Assembly: GCF_943734655.1 (NCBI RefSeq) | Contig: NC_071354.1 | Span: 77,847,838-77,911,837 of the forward strand | From: Sabethes cyaneus | Lineage: Eukaryota; Arthropoda; Insecta; Diptera; Culicidae | Direction: 5' to 3' | Length of the DNA: 64,000 nucleotides | Part shown: piece by piece, positions 1 through 11,481 of the stretch | Numbering within the stretch: the first letter of the stretch is position 1 | How the letters are laid out: each line of letters begins with the position of its first letter | Translations under genes and position numbers: made by a program | The notes under the pieces: model-generated | The model's input: the letters and a program-made list of their open reading frames with translations, nothing else | What the model was told of the DNA's origin: nothing | Database searches by the model: none

Positions 1-1169
1 CGATCCGAACGCTGAACATTTGGTTGAAGTTCCTTGAGGTACTGTCGCCAGTTTTTGACGCCACCATGCCTAGAAAAGGCTGACCCAGGTATTGGAGGTC
101 ACCGGCTTATTAGTGGACAAATAAAATGGCGAAACTTCGCGGAGTATGTCTTCGTGCGGGGAGAATCATGCAAAGAGCTCGTTCGGACGAAGACAGGGCT
201 TAATGTCGAGTAGCACTTGTTGCTGCATTCGCAGCACTTAAGAATGGGATAAAAGCTAGCAAGCGATCCTGCTTTGAAAGGTTTTGTACTAGGGCCAATG
301 CGAAGCCGAGGGGTAATGCCTACAGGGACGTAATGGCGAAGACCAAGGGCGTGATGGTGCCCACAGAGCGATCACCACAGATGCTGGAGCGGATCATTGA
401 GGTTCACTTTCCCCGGTTCAAGCCAAGGCCCTGGCCTCAGGCCGCTGAGTCGTCCCACGGCTGACGTTTCCGTATCTCAGACCATCGCGTAAGATGGTCG
501 GCCTCCTTGCCGAACATCCAAAGTAACGTGGGCGACGGCGGTTTAGAGGTCGGGGAGGAAGCGACGGTTACGAACGAGGAAATCATTGAGATCGCTAGAT
601 CCCTAAAGGTAAGCAAGGCACCGGGATCAGACGGAATCCCGAATTTGGCCATTAAAGCGGCTATTTTAGAGGCTCCTGAATTATTCGGGGCAGTAATGAG
701 TAGATGCCTGGAAGATGGTCACTACCCGTACAGATGGAAGCGACAGAATCTGGTCCTATTATCGAAGCTTGGGAAATATTCGGGAGTCCCCTCGTCATAT
801 AGGCCGATCTGTCTGCTCGATACTGCCGGCCAGGTGCTGGAGAGGGTTATCCTTAACAGACTCGTTCAGTACATTGAGCGTACAAACGGTCTGTCAAGGA
901 ACCAATTCGGCTTCCGAAAAGACAAATCTACGGTGGATGCCATCTTGTCTGTCATTAAGACAGTCGCATCCGACAGGGCATCCACATCGAAGTCATGCTC
1001 GATGTGAGAAATGCACTAGTTGGGACACCATAGCCAATTCGCTTCAGAACGTCCAAGTGCCGGTGTCGCTGTAGAGGATTCTGAAAAATTATTTCCAGAA
1101 TCGTGTGATATGCTACAAGGTACAACACGGAGAAGGGTCAGAAGTGCATTCCAATCACCGTACTGGGCC
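1..1169 (+). pseudogene. R1-type LINE polyprotein remnant: linker and N-terminal half of reverse transcriptase
   Basis: Bases 1-500 read, with stops and shifts, like the linker between endonuclease and reverse transcriptase seen intact at 57034-57525 on the other strand. From 507 a clean 166-codon frame carries the first reverse transcriptase blocks: SKAPGSDGIPN (motif 0/1 region), WKRQNLVLLSK, SYRPICLLDTAG and QFGFRKDKSTVDAI. After about 1007 the frame breaks. The block with the first catalytic aspartate (DVRNA) is only seen in a shifted frame, near 1000-1015. The reading then runs to a hAT MITE at 1170. Dead copy. Confidence 0.8.
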
Positions 1170-1576
1170 CAGAGTTGCCATTTTTAAATCTGTGTTAAAG
1201 TTTAAAAATGTGTGAAAATCTGTAAAACTATCCAAAAAAATTTGTTACTAAATCTGTGATACATAATTATGCTTCCATGAAGAAAAATTAGCATTTTAAT
1301 GTTTTTAAACAATATGGTTCATTCAATATCATTCATACGCTTCGTGACTTTTGTTTTTGTTGCGCAATAATTTCGGTTTTGTAACTTTACTTCCCGATGT
1401 TTTGTGCCATTTCGCTTTCAGTGGTAAAATTGATAAACTTTTCTTCAACATGTAGCATATCTGTGAAAATCTGTGATTTTCAAAAATGTCTGTCATCTGT
1501 GATCACAGATTCTGTGCTTTAAAATGACGAAAAAATCTGTGATTTTACTAAAAAACCTGTGAAAATGGTAACTCTG
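1170..1576. mobile_element. hAT-type MITE, 407 bp, with 8-bp target duplication
   Basis: The AT-rich insert begins CAGAGTTGCCATTTT and ends with its imperfect inverse (AAAATGGTAACTCTG). The octamer ACTGGGCC lies directly before it (1162-1169) and directly after it (1577-1584). An 8-bp duplication and CAGAG-type ends are hallmarks of hAT elements. It has no transposase, so it is non-autonomous. Internal ATCTGTGA/AAATCTGTG motifs recur as subterminal repeats (for example near 1247, 1460, 1500 and 1540). Removing it and one octamer restores the LINE reading frame across the junction, so the insertion is later than the LINE. Confidence 0.9.
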
Positions 1577-1584
1577 ACTGGGCC

Positions 1585-2645
1585 CGGTGTTGTGGAACGT
1601 CATATATGACGAGGTATTGAAGCTAAAGTTCCCAGTAGGGGTTGTGATTGTCGGCTTTGCGGACGACATCACCTTGGAAGTCTACGTTGAATCTAACAGA
1701 GAGGTTGAGTTGACGACTGCCACCTCTATAAGCATTGTTGAAGATTGGATGCGCTCTAGGAAACTGAAGCTAGCGCGTCATAAAACGGAGGTTATCGTGG
1801 TGAACAACCGCAAGTCGGTGCAGCAAGCAAATATCAGCGTCGGGGACTGCACTATTTTGTCAACGCAGTTCTTAAAGCTTCTGAGAGTCGTGGTCGACGA
1901 CAAGCTCAAGTTCGGGAGCCACGTCGACTATGCCTGCAAGAAGGCTTCCATAGCTATTTCGGCATTGTCCCGTACGATGTCTAATAGCTCTGCGGTATAT
2001 GCCAGCAAGCGAAGGCTATTAGCCAGTGTGGTCCAGTCTACACCTAGGTATGGCGGGCTGGTGTGGTCATCGGCGTTAGGAACCAAAAGCTACCTAGGTA
2101 AGCTGGACAGTACTTAACGTCTCATATGGTTGAGAGTGGCGAGTGCGTATCGCACAGTTTCACATAACGCAATCTGCATCTTAGCGGGTATGATGCCTAT
2201 TGGCATCATCATCAGCGTTGAGGTAGAATGCTTCAATCAACGTGGAACTAGAGGCATATGGAGTACTACAAGATCGGCCTCGATGATCACATGGCAACGG
2301 GTATGGTCTAATACCACAAAAGGCCGGTGGACACATTGACTTTTCCTGGAAGTATCCGGGTGGGTCGACAAGCGCCATGGCAAAGCCAACTTCCACCTGA
2401 CACATATTCTGTCAGGGCATGGTTGTTTTATACAGTATCTAGTTTGTAGAGGAAACTGTAGAAAATTCTTTCTTCATATGCCCTCGTTTCGTGGGCGGCT
2501 ATGATGGCAATGATCGCACAGGACTTTACTCCGGATAACTTAGTCCAAAGGATGTGTTCTAGCTTGGACGTCTGGGGAGCGGTCAATGCGGCTGCTACCC
2601 AGATCGTACTTGAGCTACAAAACCGCTGGAAAGCCGATCAACGGT
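1585..2645 (+). pseudogene. R1-type LINE reverse transcriptase C-terminal half and C-terminal domain remnant
   Basis: The frame 1587-2117 starts inside the conserved G-P-V-L-W-N-V block. It contains the FADD catalytic box (GFADDITLEV, about residues 23-32), the thumb-like segment ending RRLLASVVQ, and a truncated LDST end. A shifted frame (2130-2339) carries ASAYRTVSHNAICILAGMMP and STKGRWTH-like text. Further shifted text to about 2645 matches the R1 C-terminal region (LTHILSGHGCF, then LELQNRWKADQ and a stop). At least two frameshifts and several stops make it non-functional. Confidence 0.8.
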
Positions 2646-2900
2646 GAATAAACGGCCTAACTACCATAGTCCAGTAGTTATCTAAGAGGGTGCGTTAAGT
2701 ACAATAGCTCCTCCCTCAAGTAATACGTAATAGATCGAGGCTGGAAACTCGAGTAGGGTTTTAGTGGGTCGGGATCCTCACGCCTCATTAGGGGGGTCGG
2801 GATAGTCAACCCCACACTAACTGAATTGTTTTTTCAGGTGTCTGATAGCACCCCGTATCTCCTCAGGTGCTCAGTAGATATCCCTACTCGTACAAAAAAA
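2646..2900 (+). other. R1-type LINE 3' untranslated region
   Basis: The stop after the C-terminal domain is followed by about 250 bp with G-rich runs (TTAGGGGGGTCGGGAT near 2787) and then an A8 run near 2886. It fits a LINE 3' UTR and short tail, but the exact end is not marked by a visible target duplication. Confidence 0.5.
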
Positions 2901-3081
2901 ACTTAGGTGGTGGCGATATAGCACTGACTTGGATTTCCAAGAAGGACACGGGTCAAGCCTTGCTTGTCGTCATTGCTTGTATAGATAACTATGGGATCAC
3001 AACAAGAAGTTTGCGAGCCGCAAGTGGAGATAGCGGTATTAAGGGGTGATTCAAAACGATCAAAAGAATTTGAGGGACTTT

Positions 3082-3153
3082 GCAGTCAACTGTTGAGTAC
3101 AACACAATTGCGGGACTAGTGCTACGACCCTATTAACTCTAACAGCCTACCCA
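3082..3153 (-). mobile_element. Feilai-like SINE fragment (body only)
   Basis: Read on -, the sequence matches the body of the two longer SINE copies at 29742-29932 and 58189-58400: GGCTGTTAGAGT, then a block around CGTAGCACTAG, CAATTGT and the GTTGACTGC stretch. The tRNA-like head and the tail are missing. Confidence 0.6.
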
Positions 3154-3159
3154 AGTAGC

Positions 3160-3484
3160 AATGTGAGTTTTATTCTATTCTTATGGCGGTTTTCATGACC
3201 AATTTTGGTCTTAAATGCCATTATAAGGTCATTTTGGCCTCCCCTAAGGGTAATTTAGGCGTATGGAAACAGTAACCGGAGAGATCTAAAACCACCAAAC
3301 GCGATTGTCAAAATTATTCATAATTTTATTAAATTCAAATCCAAGCATGGAAGCGTGTGCCTGATTGGCCGATTACAAAAATTTGTCTTTATTTATAAAT
3401 AAACCTAAACTGTTAAAGTCGGATTGCATGATAAAAAGCTATACCCGTACAACCAATACATCTATTCTGAACTTTTCCGTACTA
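3160..3484. other. AT-rich DNA, no gene seen
   Basis: No coding frame is supported. The start, CCCAAGTAGCAATG (3152-3165), resembles CCCAAGTAGCACAC at 48953 and the CCCAAATAAAG sequence after the SINE at 29933, so it may be one end of an unresolved short repeat. Confidence 0.4.
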
Positions 3485-4027
3485 GGGTACTTGATCCAAT
3501 AGTTGTGGTAGTACCAATAGTTGCGCTACTATTCATTATTAATGCATATTTTCGCACCGTAGCATTTTAGATAAAACAGTTACATTCATTATATAAAACA
3601 AGTTTTTAGAAGTATTGGTAGTTAGACTACACCATTTAAAGTTGAAGCATTATTTGCTAAAATGCCAATTTTCCAAAATCCAACGCGCAGTTGGAGCGCA
3701 CAACTATAAGCGCTCATCTATAGTTTTGCTACGATGTTTTTTCACTTAGCAACCTAGCAATGTATATGGAATACCACAATTAAAGGAACATCAAACTTAA
3801 TTAAGGAAACATTAGCGCAACTGTTGGTACAAAATAATTGAATCGGAAAATTCATTTTTTCTTTATAAAGCTTCTCGTACAACGAAAGCAATTGTCTTGC
3901 CTTGTGACAAATACCGTGTATTTGATAAATTTAAATCCCACAAGCATTAATTGAAGCATATACCTCAATAAACAAGCAAAATGAAGTTATATTGTGCTTA
4001 GTAGCGCAACTAATGGATCATCTACCC
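3485..4027. mobile_element. TA-flanked foldback MITE, 543 bp
   Basis: The left end GGGTACTTGATCCAATAGTTG is matched at the right end by the inverse GGGTAGATGATCCATTAGTTG, with 3 mismatches in 21. TA lies on both sides (3483-3484 and 4028-4029). Further inverse copies of the GTTGCGCTA core lie inside the ends (near 3520-3530, 3815 and 4001). No transposase is present. The TA duplication suggests mobilisation by a Tc1/mariner-type transposase. Confidence 0.7.
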
Positions 4028-4199
4028 TAATTACATACGAAATCATCAATTGGTTGTTAGATATTAGAATAATATCCAATATAGTAGGTGGGGTAAAATA
4101 AAACGCGTTTCCTCATAAAATTTTTATTTTAAGTTTTATACCACCACTTCATCGTGTAAAATAGTTGGTATGCGCGACACATAAATTGCACGAAATGCG

Positions 4200-6730
4200 T
4201 CATGGGCGGGTCAGGCTCCCACAGAAAGCCAAGAAGTTTTCACTCGAGTCGATAATCGCGTGCCCTGTGCTCCACGGTCGGTAATAGTGGGTTTAGAGGT
4301 GACGATAATTTGCAGTGTTTCAGGGACGGAAAGCGCGAGTTACGATATAATTGTGTCTCGTGTTGACCGACCACCACCATTCGTTGGGGTGCAGAAGTCA
4401 GTCCCCGATCAGGCCGACTGGAGTGCGATTAGATTAGTGCAGTCCGGTCGGTCGCGACGATAGGAAATCGATTAATCTATGATTGATTTATGATTGCGTA
4501 TCCGCTCGGCCCGGGGAATGCACAGATTGGGAGATGTTTCAGCTGAGTAAGATCTGGGGATGACAGGGTTTGATGGCCCTTTCGGTAGCAGACGGAAGTG
4601 ACAGATAGCAATTTACGGTGTTTATGTTCTGCAGGAGAAGTAACTTATTTAAATGCCAGCGATTGTTGCTTTCGATTGATCGGTAGGCACAAACTCAAGC
4701 TGGGAAGAATTTGAAAAGGAATGCCTTTCTATCGCATAGCAACGTGTGCTATTCCAGATGAAGCAAATCGGTTCGAAAGTGTAAAAGCAATCCATCCATC
4801 ATCCGAAGATAGATTGTACAACTTTGCCTTCGCTCGCCGACTAGCAAATCTCGCAGCCCAAATTAATGACCTCCAGTCCATTGATCGTTAATGAGTTCAT
4901 TATTTCGTTCGCGATAATAAAACCAAGCCGTCTGAAGCATTCCGGAATTTGTCAGCGACCGTTTGCCATTTCGGCTTGCCGAGAGTGTTAATCAACGGGA
5001 CCCACAAAAATTCCAATCTTTTCCACATATCGCGGATAATCATTTATCGATTAATCAACTTACGTACGGTGTCGTCGTCAACGTCGACGTTTTCGTGCCG
5101 AATTGAATTCAACTGGCACGAGAGAACCGAAGATTGCAGAAATCGGCCCGGGCCAGACCAGGACAAGAGCCCCATGCACATCTGGCCGTCTCAGCTAGTG
5201 GATTATCTTGTCCGCTAATGACAGTTTGTGGTAATTTGCGCGTATGGGGCTGGAACCTCTTCACTTTTAGCCTCACGTTCACAGGCGAGGACCCACCCGG
5301 AGAAAAGCCACAGAGGAAAAGAAGTAAAAACGGATAACTGTAAGCAGCTCGTCATCAACCAGTGCAGGGAGGTGGCGTTTTGACAATTCCTTTCCTTTCC
5401 AATGGGGGACCATTTGCAAATGGTGTCCTTCGACATTAATCGGCGACGTATTAAGCTAACAAAAAATGAGTAAAATGTTCCTGTTGAACAATTACAACCG
5501 AAACGAAGACTTTCTTATATAACGTACCGCAATTGGTGAACCTTCCCCAAAGAAGTTTGAAATTTTTCCCTTTCGATTCGGTTGCAAATCGACACTGCAG
5601 CAGCGCGTGCGGGAGCGCATCGAATCGCAACGCAAGCATAGGGACCTCGAATTGAAACTGCGATTTTTTACTGTTCTCTTTTTTTCGGGCCAACCACCGA
5701 TGGATGATGGCTTGACGGGAACTGGACAGGCTAAATTACCTAACAGTAAATTGACTAATTGGCGTCAGCTGAAAAATATTTGCACATTTCCGTGAGAGTC
5801 GTCTGTCTGGCGAGAAGGGTAGTCGGACGAGCACGCGCTGACCTGCCGATCATCGCGTTGGAGTGTACGGTTCCGTTCCTGTTACAACAGGAGATCCGCG
5901 CAAGTCTTCCGAACGAGCACGAACTGTGTGCTTGTTTGATTTCGTTTTATTGAAAATAATCGTAAAAGTGCTGCGATTTTTATTGGAAAAGAAAGTTTAT
6001 GGAGCCCGCTGGTTCCTTGCGACCTTTCGGGCCACCCGGGCAACGAACGGAAATTTTGGAGATTTTCAGATTCCACTCGTCAGTGCTAACAGTGGATCCT
6101 CCAAAATCGAAAGTATCACAACCGAACAGCAGGAAACGTAATTTTTCTTACACTAATAAACCAATTTTATCTTCCCGTGACACCGCAGCGCACAATTTCG
6201 CCCAGTAGGAGAAACAGCAACCAACAACCAACAACCGTCATAACATGCAGTAACAGAAACAAATTGTTACTCCAGGCGACAGCTTTGCGGGGCCCTCTGC
6301 TAGGATTTGTGCCTCCGACACAGTCACGGCGGCACGGCGGTCGGTGTTTCGATGTTCGAATGGGAATGGGACAGACGAACGAACAAGCTACCGCCGCAAA
6401 AGAGATGAGGAAACTATTAAGCGGTGCTTAAGGCTCCTAAATCATATTTTAATCGGTCAATATTGTATAGTTGATGATTTTATTTCTTCCCCGACGCTTT
6501 AGGCGGCCGACCGGGCCGGGCCGCACGGTTGTTGCATCAGCCGATCGGTCGGTCGGTTGGCAGGTCGGGCCGGCCGGTTGGTGCTTTGCGGTTGCTCCAT
6601 CACCCCGAGGGCAATAAAGTGCTTCAATGTAAATATTTGCGACCGAAGGAAGGTTTTCTCAGGATAGGGCTCGAATTATCGGGGTGGATGATGGCACTAT
6701 TTAATACGATGTGATTGGAGATGCGGTGTA
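4200..6730. other. GC-richer, apparently single-copy DNA; no supported gene
   Basis: Composition shifts from the AT-rich surroundings to balanced GC with many CG dinucleotides. I see no inverted repeat, LINE or SINE signature. Short frames exist, such as 5999-6208 (69 codons, MEPAGSLRPF start) and 6177-6431, but none is recognisable and none has clear splice signals. The block could hold 5' untranslated exons or enhancers. CA-rich text near 6200-6260 (CAACCAACAACCAACAACC) is of a kind often seen in insect 5' leaders. Function is not established. Confidence 0.35.
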
Positions 6731-7696
6731 ATACATTAATATGTTAATATCATAATTGTTTTAAAATATGTACTAGGATTCAGTAGTTCTTTTTAAATCG
6801 TTTATTATCGGACAATTGAAATATTCGGGGTTATTGTAGGCCATTTAGGGTACATGTATTTCAAAAGAGCAGTCAGATGCACGGGAGAACATTTACGACA
6901 TATCTTTTCATTTATAATCACTAAGTCGCTACATGAAAAACCTTCGGCAATGTACTTTAAAATAATTACCAGAACAGCACAACAATTGACCTGAGTGAAA
7001 GTACGTTCCAGTATGTTGCTTAGTTTCCGCGAAAAAGGTACATAATGTTTTAATTTTTACGTTTTAAGATTTTACAGAAACAGCATCGACTTTATTCCGC
7101 GATGGATTGGAATACTTAGATCTAGACCAGGACGTGCCTCGAAGTAACTGCAATGTTGATCCAATTTATGATTGGTTGAAATTGACATTCAACTGTTCGT
7201 TAGCAAATATAACTGTACACTAGAGTGTCCCAAAATAGCACTATGTCATAAAACCCGGGGGATCATCTCTCAAAAAATAGCTTAGGGTGACAGAACAAAA
7301 CTTTTATAAGGCGTAGAGTAATTTCAAAAATATATTTTCAGATATATAGGGTATAGAATAAACAAGTTACTCAACTATTTTTTTACAATCTCTGAGATCT
7401 GATACATTCATAAAATAGTTATCGTAGCCTGTCTGAAGTAGTATTTGGTTACAAAAATTTATTGAATTCGGCAAAATATCGAAATTTTCGAAATTTCATT
7501 TAAATCAGCGTCAAAACCGGGTATCGAACAGTATCTCAGAGCAGCGTAGTTATACTATTATAGGTGGGAAATTTGATGACGATAATGACGATGATTTTTT
7601 ACTTTGTTGAAGAAAGTATGGACGTACGTTCAAATCTCCCTGAGATATTCACGATTTTATGAAGGCGGAACAAAACAAATTTCTGCAATTTTTAAA
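6731..7696. other. AT-rich spacer, no gene seen
   Basis: No coding frame, tandem repeat or clear terminal inverted repeat could be supported. Stop codons are dense in all frames. Confidence 0.4.
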
Positions 7697-7788
7697 TAAC
7701 GGGTGACAACTAAAATTTTGGAATTTTTTTGAGGCCCTTATGCTCCACAACAAACGAGCTCAGAGAGAAATGAGAGTATGTATGTGTT

Positions 7789-7921
<133 letters not shown>

Positions 7922-7974
7922 CTCTTTTTGTCAATATGTTATGTTTTGTTTATGCTTGCCTTGTTTTGCTTAAA

Positions 7975-8652
7975 ATGACGTCGAAACAAGAAGCATTTCG
8001 GGAGCGCGTTGTACACTTCTATGAACTGCCACATAAATCTCGGCAAAAGTATATGGTACAACATTTAAAAAGCGAATAAGTTGCGGCTTCGACTGTCTAC
8101 CATATCTTAAGATGCCCAACAACCATTCGCAAGCAAGGTAGTGGAAGACCAGCCAAAATTATGGACGCAGAAGGACATCGTTCTCATTCTCGTTTCTTCA
8201 ACAACAAGCCGTCTGGTTTGGCTCTCAATTAAGATGCACCGGATGAATGTTTGAAGAAACATTTGATCCCGTTTCTACGAAAACATCATGCAGATGGATA
8301 ATACGTGCTTTGGCCGGATAGAGCATCATCGCATTACGCCAAAAAAAACACAATCGTTCCTGAATACCCATTCGATCGCATTTTTACCCAAAAATCACGA
8401 CCTGAAAAATCTGTCTCAGTGCGCGCAATCGAAGATTTCTTCGGGATTTTGAACTCCATGGTGTACAAAAATAACTGGAGAACCACGAATTGCAATCAGT
8501 TGATTGGTAGAATCAAGAGAGGCATTCGCCAAGTTGACATGACGGCCGAACAACGTTCCTGTTTCGACGTCAAACGAAAGCTTCGCCGAACAGCCGATTA
8601 CGGACCGTTTTCAAATCTTTTTTTTTTTCAACAATGGATAATGTATCTTTAA
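7975..8652 (+). pseudogene. mariner (D37E-type) transposase, broken
   Basis: The start at 7975 opens MTSKQEAFRERVVHFYELPH, the N-terminal DNA-binding region, and stops at 8078. After a shifted stretch, the frame 8305-8652 holds LWPDRASSHYAKK with the second catalytic aspartate and AIEDFFGILNS with the third acidic residue. Thirty-seven residues separate that D and E, the ITmD37E spacing. The C-terminal RIKRGIRQVD and RRKLRRTADYGPFS follow. The region with the first catalytic aspartate appears deleted. It is too broken to act, although the ends are intact enough to be mobilised in trans. Confidence 0.85.
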
Positions 8653-8979
8653 TTTCGGTAGATCAGATCTTCTTCATATATCTTCGTCTTTTTTTTGACA
8701 GCTTGAGAAAAAAATTCCAAAATTTTAGTTGTCACCCGTTATTATCAGTTTCACGTGAAAGAGGTAAATGACAAAACTTGAGCTATACATTATAAACGTT
8801 ACCTACGTTTTTGATAGGCGGAATTATGCACTTTCCACAAAATTTAGCACCATTTAGACGCAAGAATTACATTTAAAAAGGGCGTATTTATTTTATTTGG
8901 TACTTTGTTTGAAAAATCGTATCCCGAAAATTATAGTTTGCTCTAAAATTATGCCAAAGCGTGAGTTGTAGAAAATTGA

Positions 8980-9267
8980 CCCACGCTCTCTCGATTGGTA
9001 CCCGCGTGTTTTACTAACTTATCTACCGCCGTCTTGTTATATTTATTAGGTAGTCTAATACCTAGTTTCGTTTTATTCTCCAATTCTAGCTTTCTACATA
9101 AGCACCACACACTTCTCTTACAATGATATTAGTTTTGTATGACTGCTTTTTGTTTCTATCGCCGAGAAGATAGATTGTTCTACTCGTATGGTGCGAATGT
9201 AGAATGATAACGTGGCGACGGTAGTTTAGTTAGTAAAACACTCGAGTACCAAACGAGGGAGCGTGGG
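8980..9267. repeat. Inverted repeat with tRNA-like (SINE-head-like) arms
   Basis: The left arm 8980-9033, read on -, and the right arm 9217-9267, read on +, share GGTAG-TTAGTTAGTAAAACAC, then GTACCAA-CGAG and GAGCGTGGG. The arm resembles a tRNA-derived head: an A-box-like GGTAGTTTAGTTAGTAA and, on the right, a B-box-like GGGTGCGAACC at 9264-9274. A shorter third copy of the A-box side lies near 9473-9492. Either two SINE heads inserted in opposite directions or one foldback element would explain it. Confidence 0.55.
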
Positions 9268-9269
9268 TG

Positions 9270-9590
9270 CGAACCTGACAATAGTTTAAGTCTGTCTGTC
9301 TGTTTAGATTTAGTTGATTTTTTTCGGTGAGGGCTTCAGCCCACTATATTTCTTTAGCCATCTAAAGCCGAAAGGTATAATATTACAAAAATTACAAATT
9401 GTCATTATTGGTAACACAATCTTTAGATTAAACGAGAAACAATTACCATTAAATTTTGGACTTGTTGTACTCTACGTGTTTTACTAACTTGTTGTCTCTA
9501 CTTCATTTTTACAAACAAACTTGGACTTACAAGAAAATGCACCTTACTCCTACAAGTGTTATACTATAGTGCATACTATAGTGTATACTA
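9270..9590. other. AT-rich DNA between inverted repeat and LINE tail
   Basis: It contains a short CTGT run at 9292-9303 and AT-rich text. No gene is seen. Confidence 0.4.
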
Positions 9591-9645
9591 ATTTGTTTAT
9601 TTGTTTATTTGTTTATTTGTTACCAGTCAACAGACCCAGATGGTC

Positions 9646-11481
9646 CTAATGATGCTTAAGTATACTTAAAATATTCACTTTAATTCTAGAACGTGGAATG
9701 TGGTAGTCGAATCCAGAAGAAACTCTATTAAAGGTTCGCTGCAGACCGATGACAGCACCGTGGGTTCCGTAATTAGTACGTCGAACAGGCAATCTGAAGA
9801 AGGCACTATCACGAAGAGCTCGAGAGCGGACGTTGATATTTAATTCGCCGAGAAGCGAAGGGCAATCGATGTGATTGGTTAGCAGATCGGCAATCAGCAT
9901 AGCACGTGAAAGCTCACGCCTCACTTGCAGTGAGTCAAGTCCCATAAGTTGTGCACGACTTTCGTAACTTGGTAGCTGGAGTGGATTATTCCACGGTAAC
10001 CGCCGAAGAGCATATCGAACAAATCTTCGTTGGACAGCTTCGATCCTGTGTACTCCATTGAGGTAATGAGGGTTCCAAATTACCGAGCAATATTCAAGAA
10101 CTGAACGAACGAGTGAACAGTAGAGAGATTTCAGGCAGTAAATGTCCGTAAAATTCCTAGACACTCTCATTATGAATCCCAAGCAACGAGATGATTTCCC
10201 GATTACATATGAAATATGCTGCTGGAACGATAGTTTGCTATCTAATAGCACGCCTAGATCTTTGATGCAGTTAGTCCTTCCAATGCTAGTATCTAAAAGC
10301 TTGTAGTCGAAAGAGATAGGTTCTTTTTTTCTTGAGAATGTAATCGCGGCACATTTACTCGGATTAACTTTCATACGGTTTGTGCAACACCAGTCTGCAA
10401 AGTTGTCTAACTGTTGCTGAAGCACGTGGGCGTCGGCGATAGAGCTGATACGATAGAAGATTTTCAAATCGTCGGCGAAGGACAAACGGGGAACTTCGAG
10501 TTTAAAATTCACATCATTGATGTATAGAAGGAATATCAACGGTCCTAGGTGGCTGCCTTGGGGAATTCCAGATGGAGCAGAAAATTCTTCAGAATAATTA
10601 TCACCAATTTTCACTGCTAGCCGACGGCCAGTGAGATACGAACGCAACCAACTGATAACTCTGCCGCCGAATCCTAGCTTTTCCAGTTTGGCTATGGCAA
10701 TCTCGTGGTTAATACTATCGAATGCCGCTGTTAGGTCAAAATAAACTGCATCAGTTTGCTCAGAATGATTGTAGCTATCTGTTATATAAGAAGTAAACGA
10801 TAAAAGATTAGTCACAGTTGAGCGCTTTGGCATAAATCCGTGTTGGTCCTCAACAATGTATTGTTGGCAAAATCCAAAAATGCAATCCAATACAGCAAGC
10901 TCAAAAAGTTTACCAACCGAGCTCAGGGCAGATATACCACGATAATTTTCAATATGCATTTTCTCCCCTTTTTTATAGACAGGAAACAAAAACGAAGATT
11001 TCCAAAAAGTCGGGAACTTGCCTTTGGCCAAAGACATATTAAAAATACGATGCAGTGGAGTCAACAAGCTGGCAGTGCACTTTTTCAGCAAAGCAGATGG
11101 AATGCCATCAGGGCCAACGGAGTAAGACGCTTTGAGTCTAATTATTGCTGACTTTATCATCGATTCGTCTAACTCGATTTGGGTGAACGAATGACCAAGA
11201 AAGGGTACAGATTCAGCAGCAGATTCAATTTGTTCCAGGTTCAAAAACTCCTCCGAAAAAACACCTCTGAATTTAGCGGCAAAGAGATCACTAATCATCT
11301 GCGGTTCGGAGCTCCAGCGCCCATTATACATCATTGAGGAAGGTAGTCCAGACTCATTCCTTTGATTATTTACAAATTTCCAGAACGACTTCGGGTTCGA
11401 TTTCAGTTTTCGTTGCATAGAGCTGATGTAGGACCGATAGCATAATTGGCTCATACGTCGATACTTATGGTTTAGCTTCAC
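9646..11481 (-). pseudogene. CR1/Jockey-type reverse transcriptase (ORF2, C-terminal part)
   Basis: A 611-codon frame copies LINE RNA at a nicked target. The visible order is SVGPDGIPSALLKK (about 121-134), FLFPVYKKGE and YRGISALSSVGKLFE (163-195), DQHGFMPKRSTVTNL (about 212-226), the first catalytic aspartate in AVYFDLTAAFD (D249), GIPQGSHLGP (305-314) and the catalytic FADD box (335-338). Then follow KVNPSKCAAITFSRKK and the thumb and connection text LEYCSVIWNPHYLNGVHRIEAVQRRF. All catalytic residues are present. Its first codon is only the first in-frame start-like codon: homologous text continues upstream in the other frame, so it is really the 3' part of a frameshifted ORF2. Confidence 0.92.

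Larger units (their letters stand above)
1..2900 (+). mobile_element. R1-type non-LTR retrotransposon, degenerate, open at the window's left edge
   Basis: This is the 3' part of an R1-clade-like LINE. It carries the end of the endonuclease/linker region, a reverse transcriptase broken by stops, frameshifts and a MITE, a C-terminal region, and a 3' UTR ending near an A-run at about 2886-2894. The same family occurs on the other strand at 56211-57612 and 27048-28110, and the three copies agree in the order of blocks. The copy enters from beyond base 1, so its full length cannot be judged. R1-clade membership is inferred from blocks such as PSSYRPICLLDTAG and AFADD-like FADDI. Another R1-group family is possible, but a LINE reverse transcriptase is certain. 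Confidence 0.85.

Noticed and set aside
5999..6208. Possible first coding exon (MEPAGSLRPFGPPG...)
   Set aside because: No recognisable domain, no convincing splice donor, and no supporting downstream exon.
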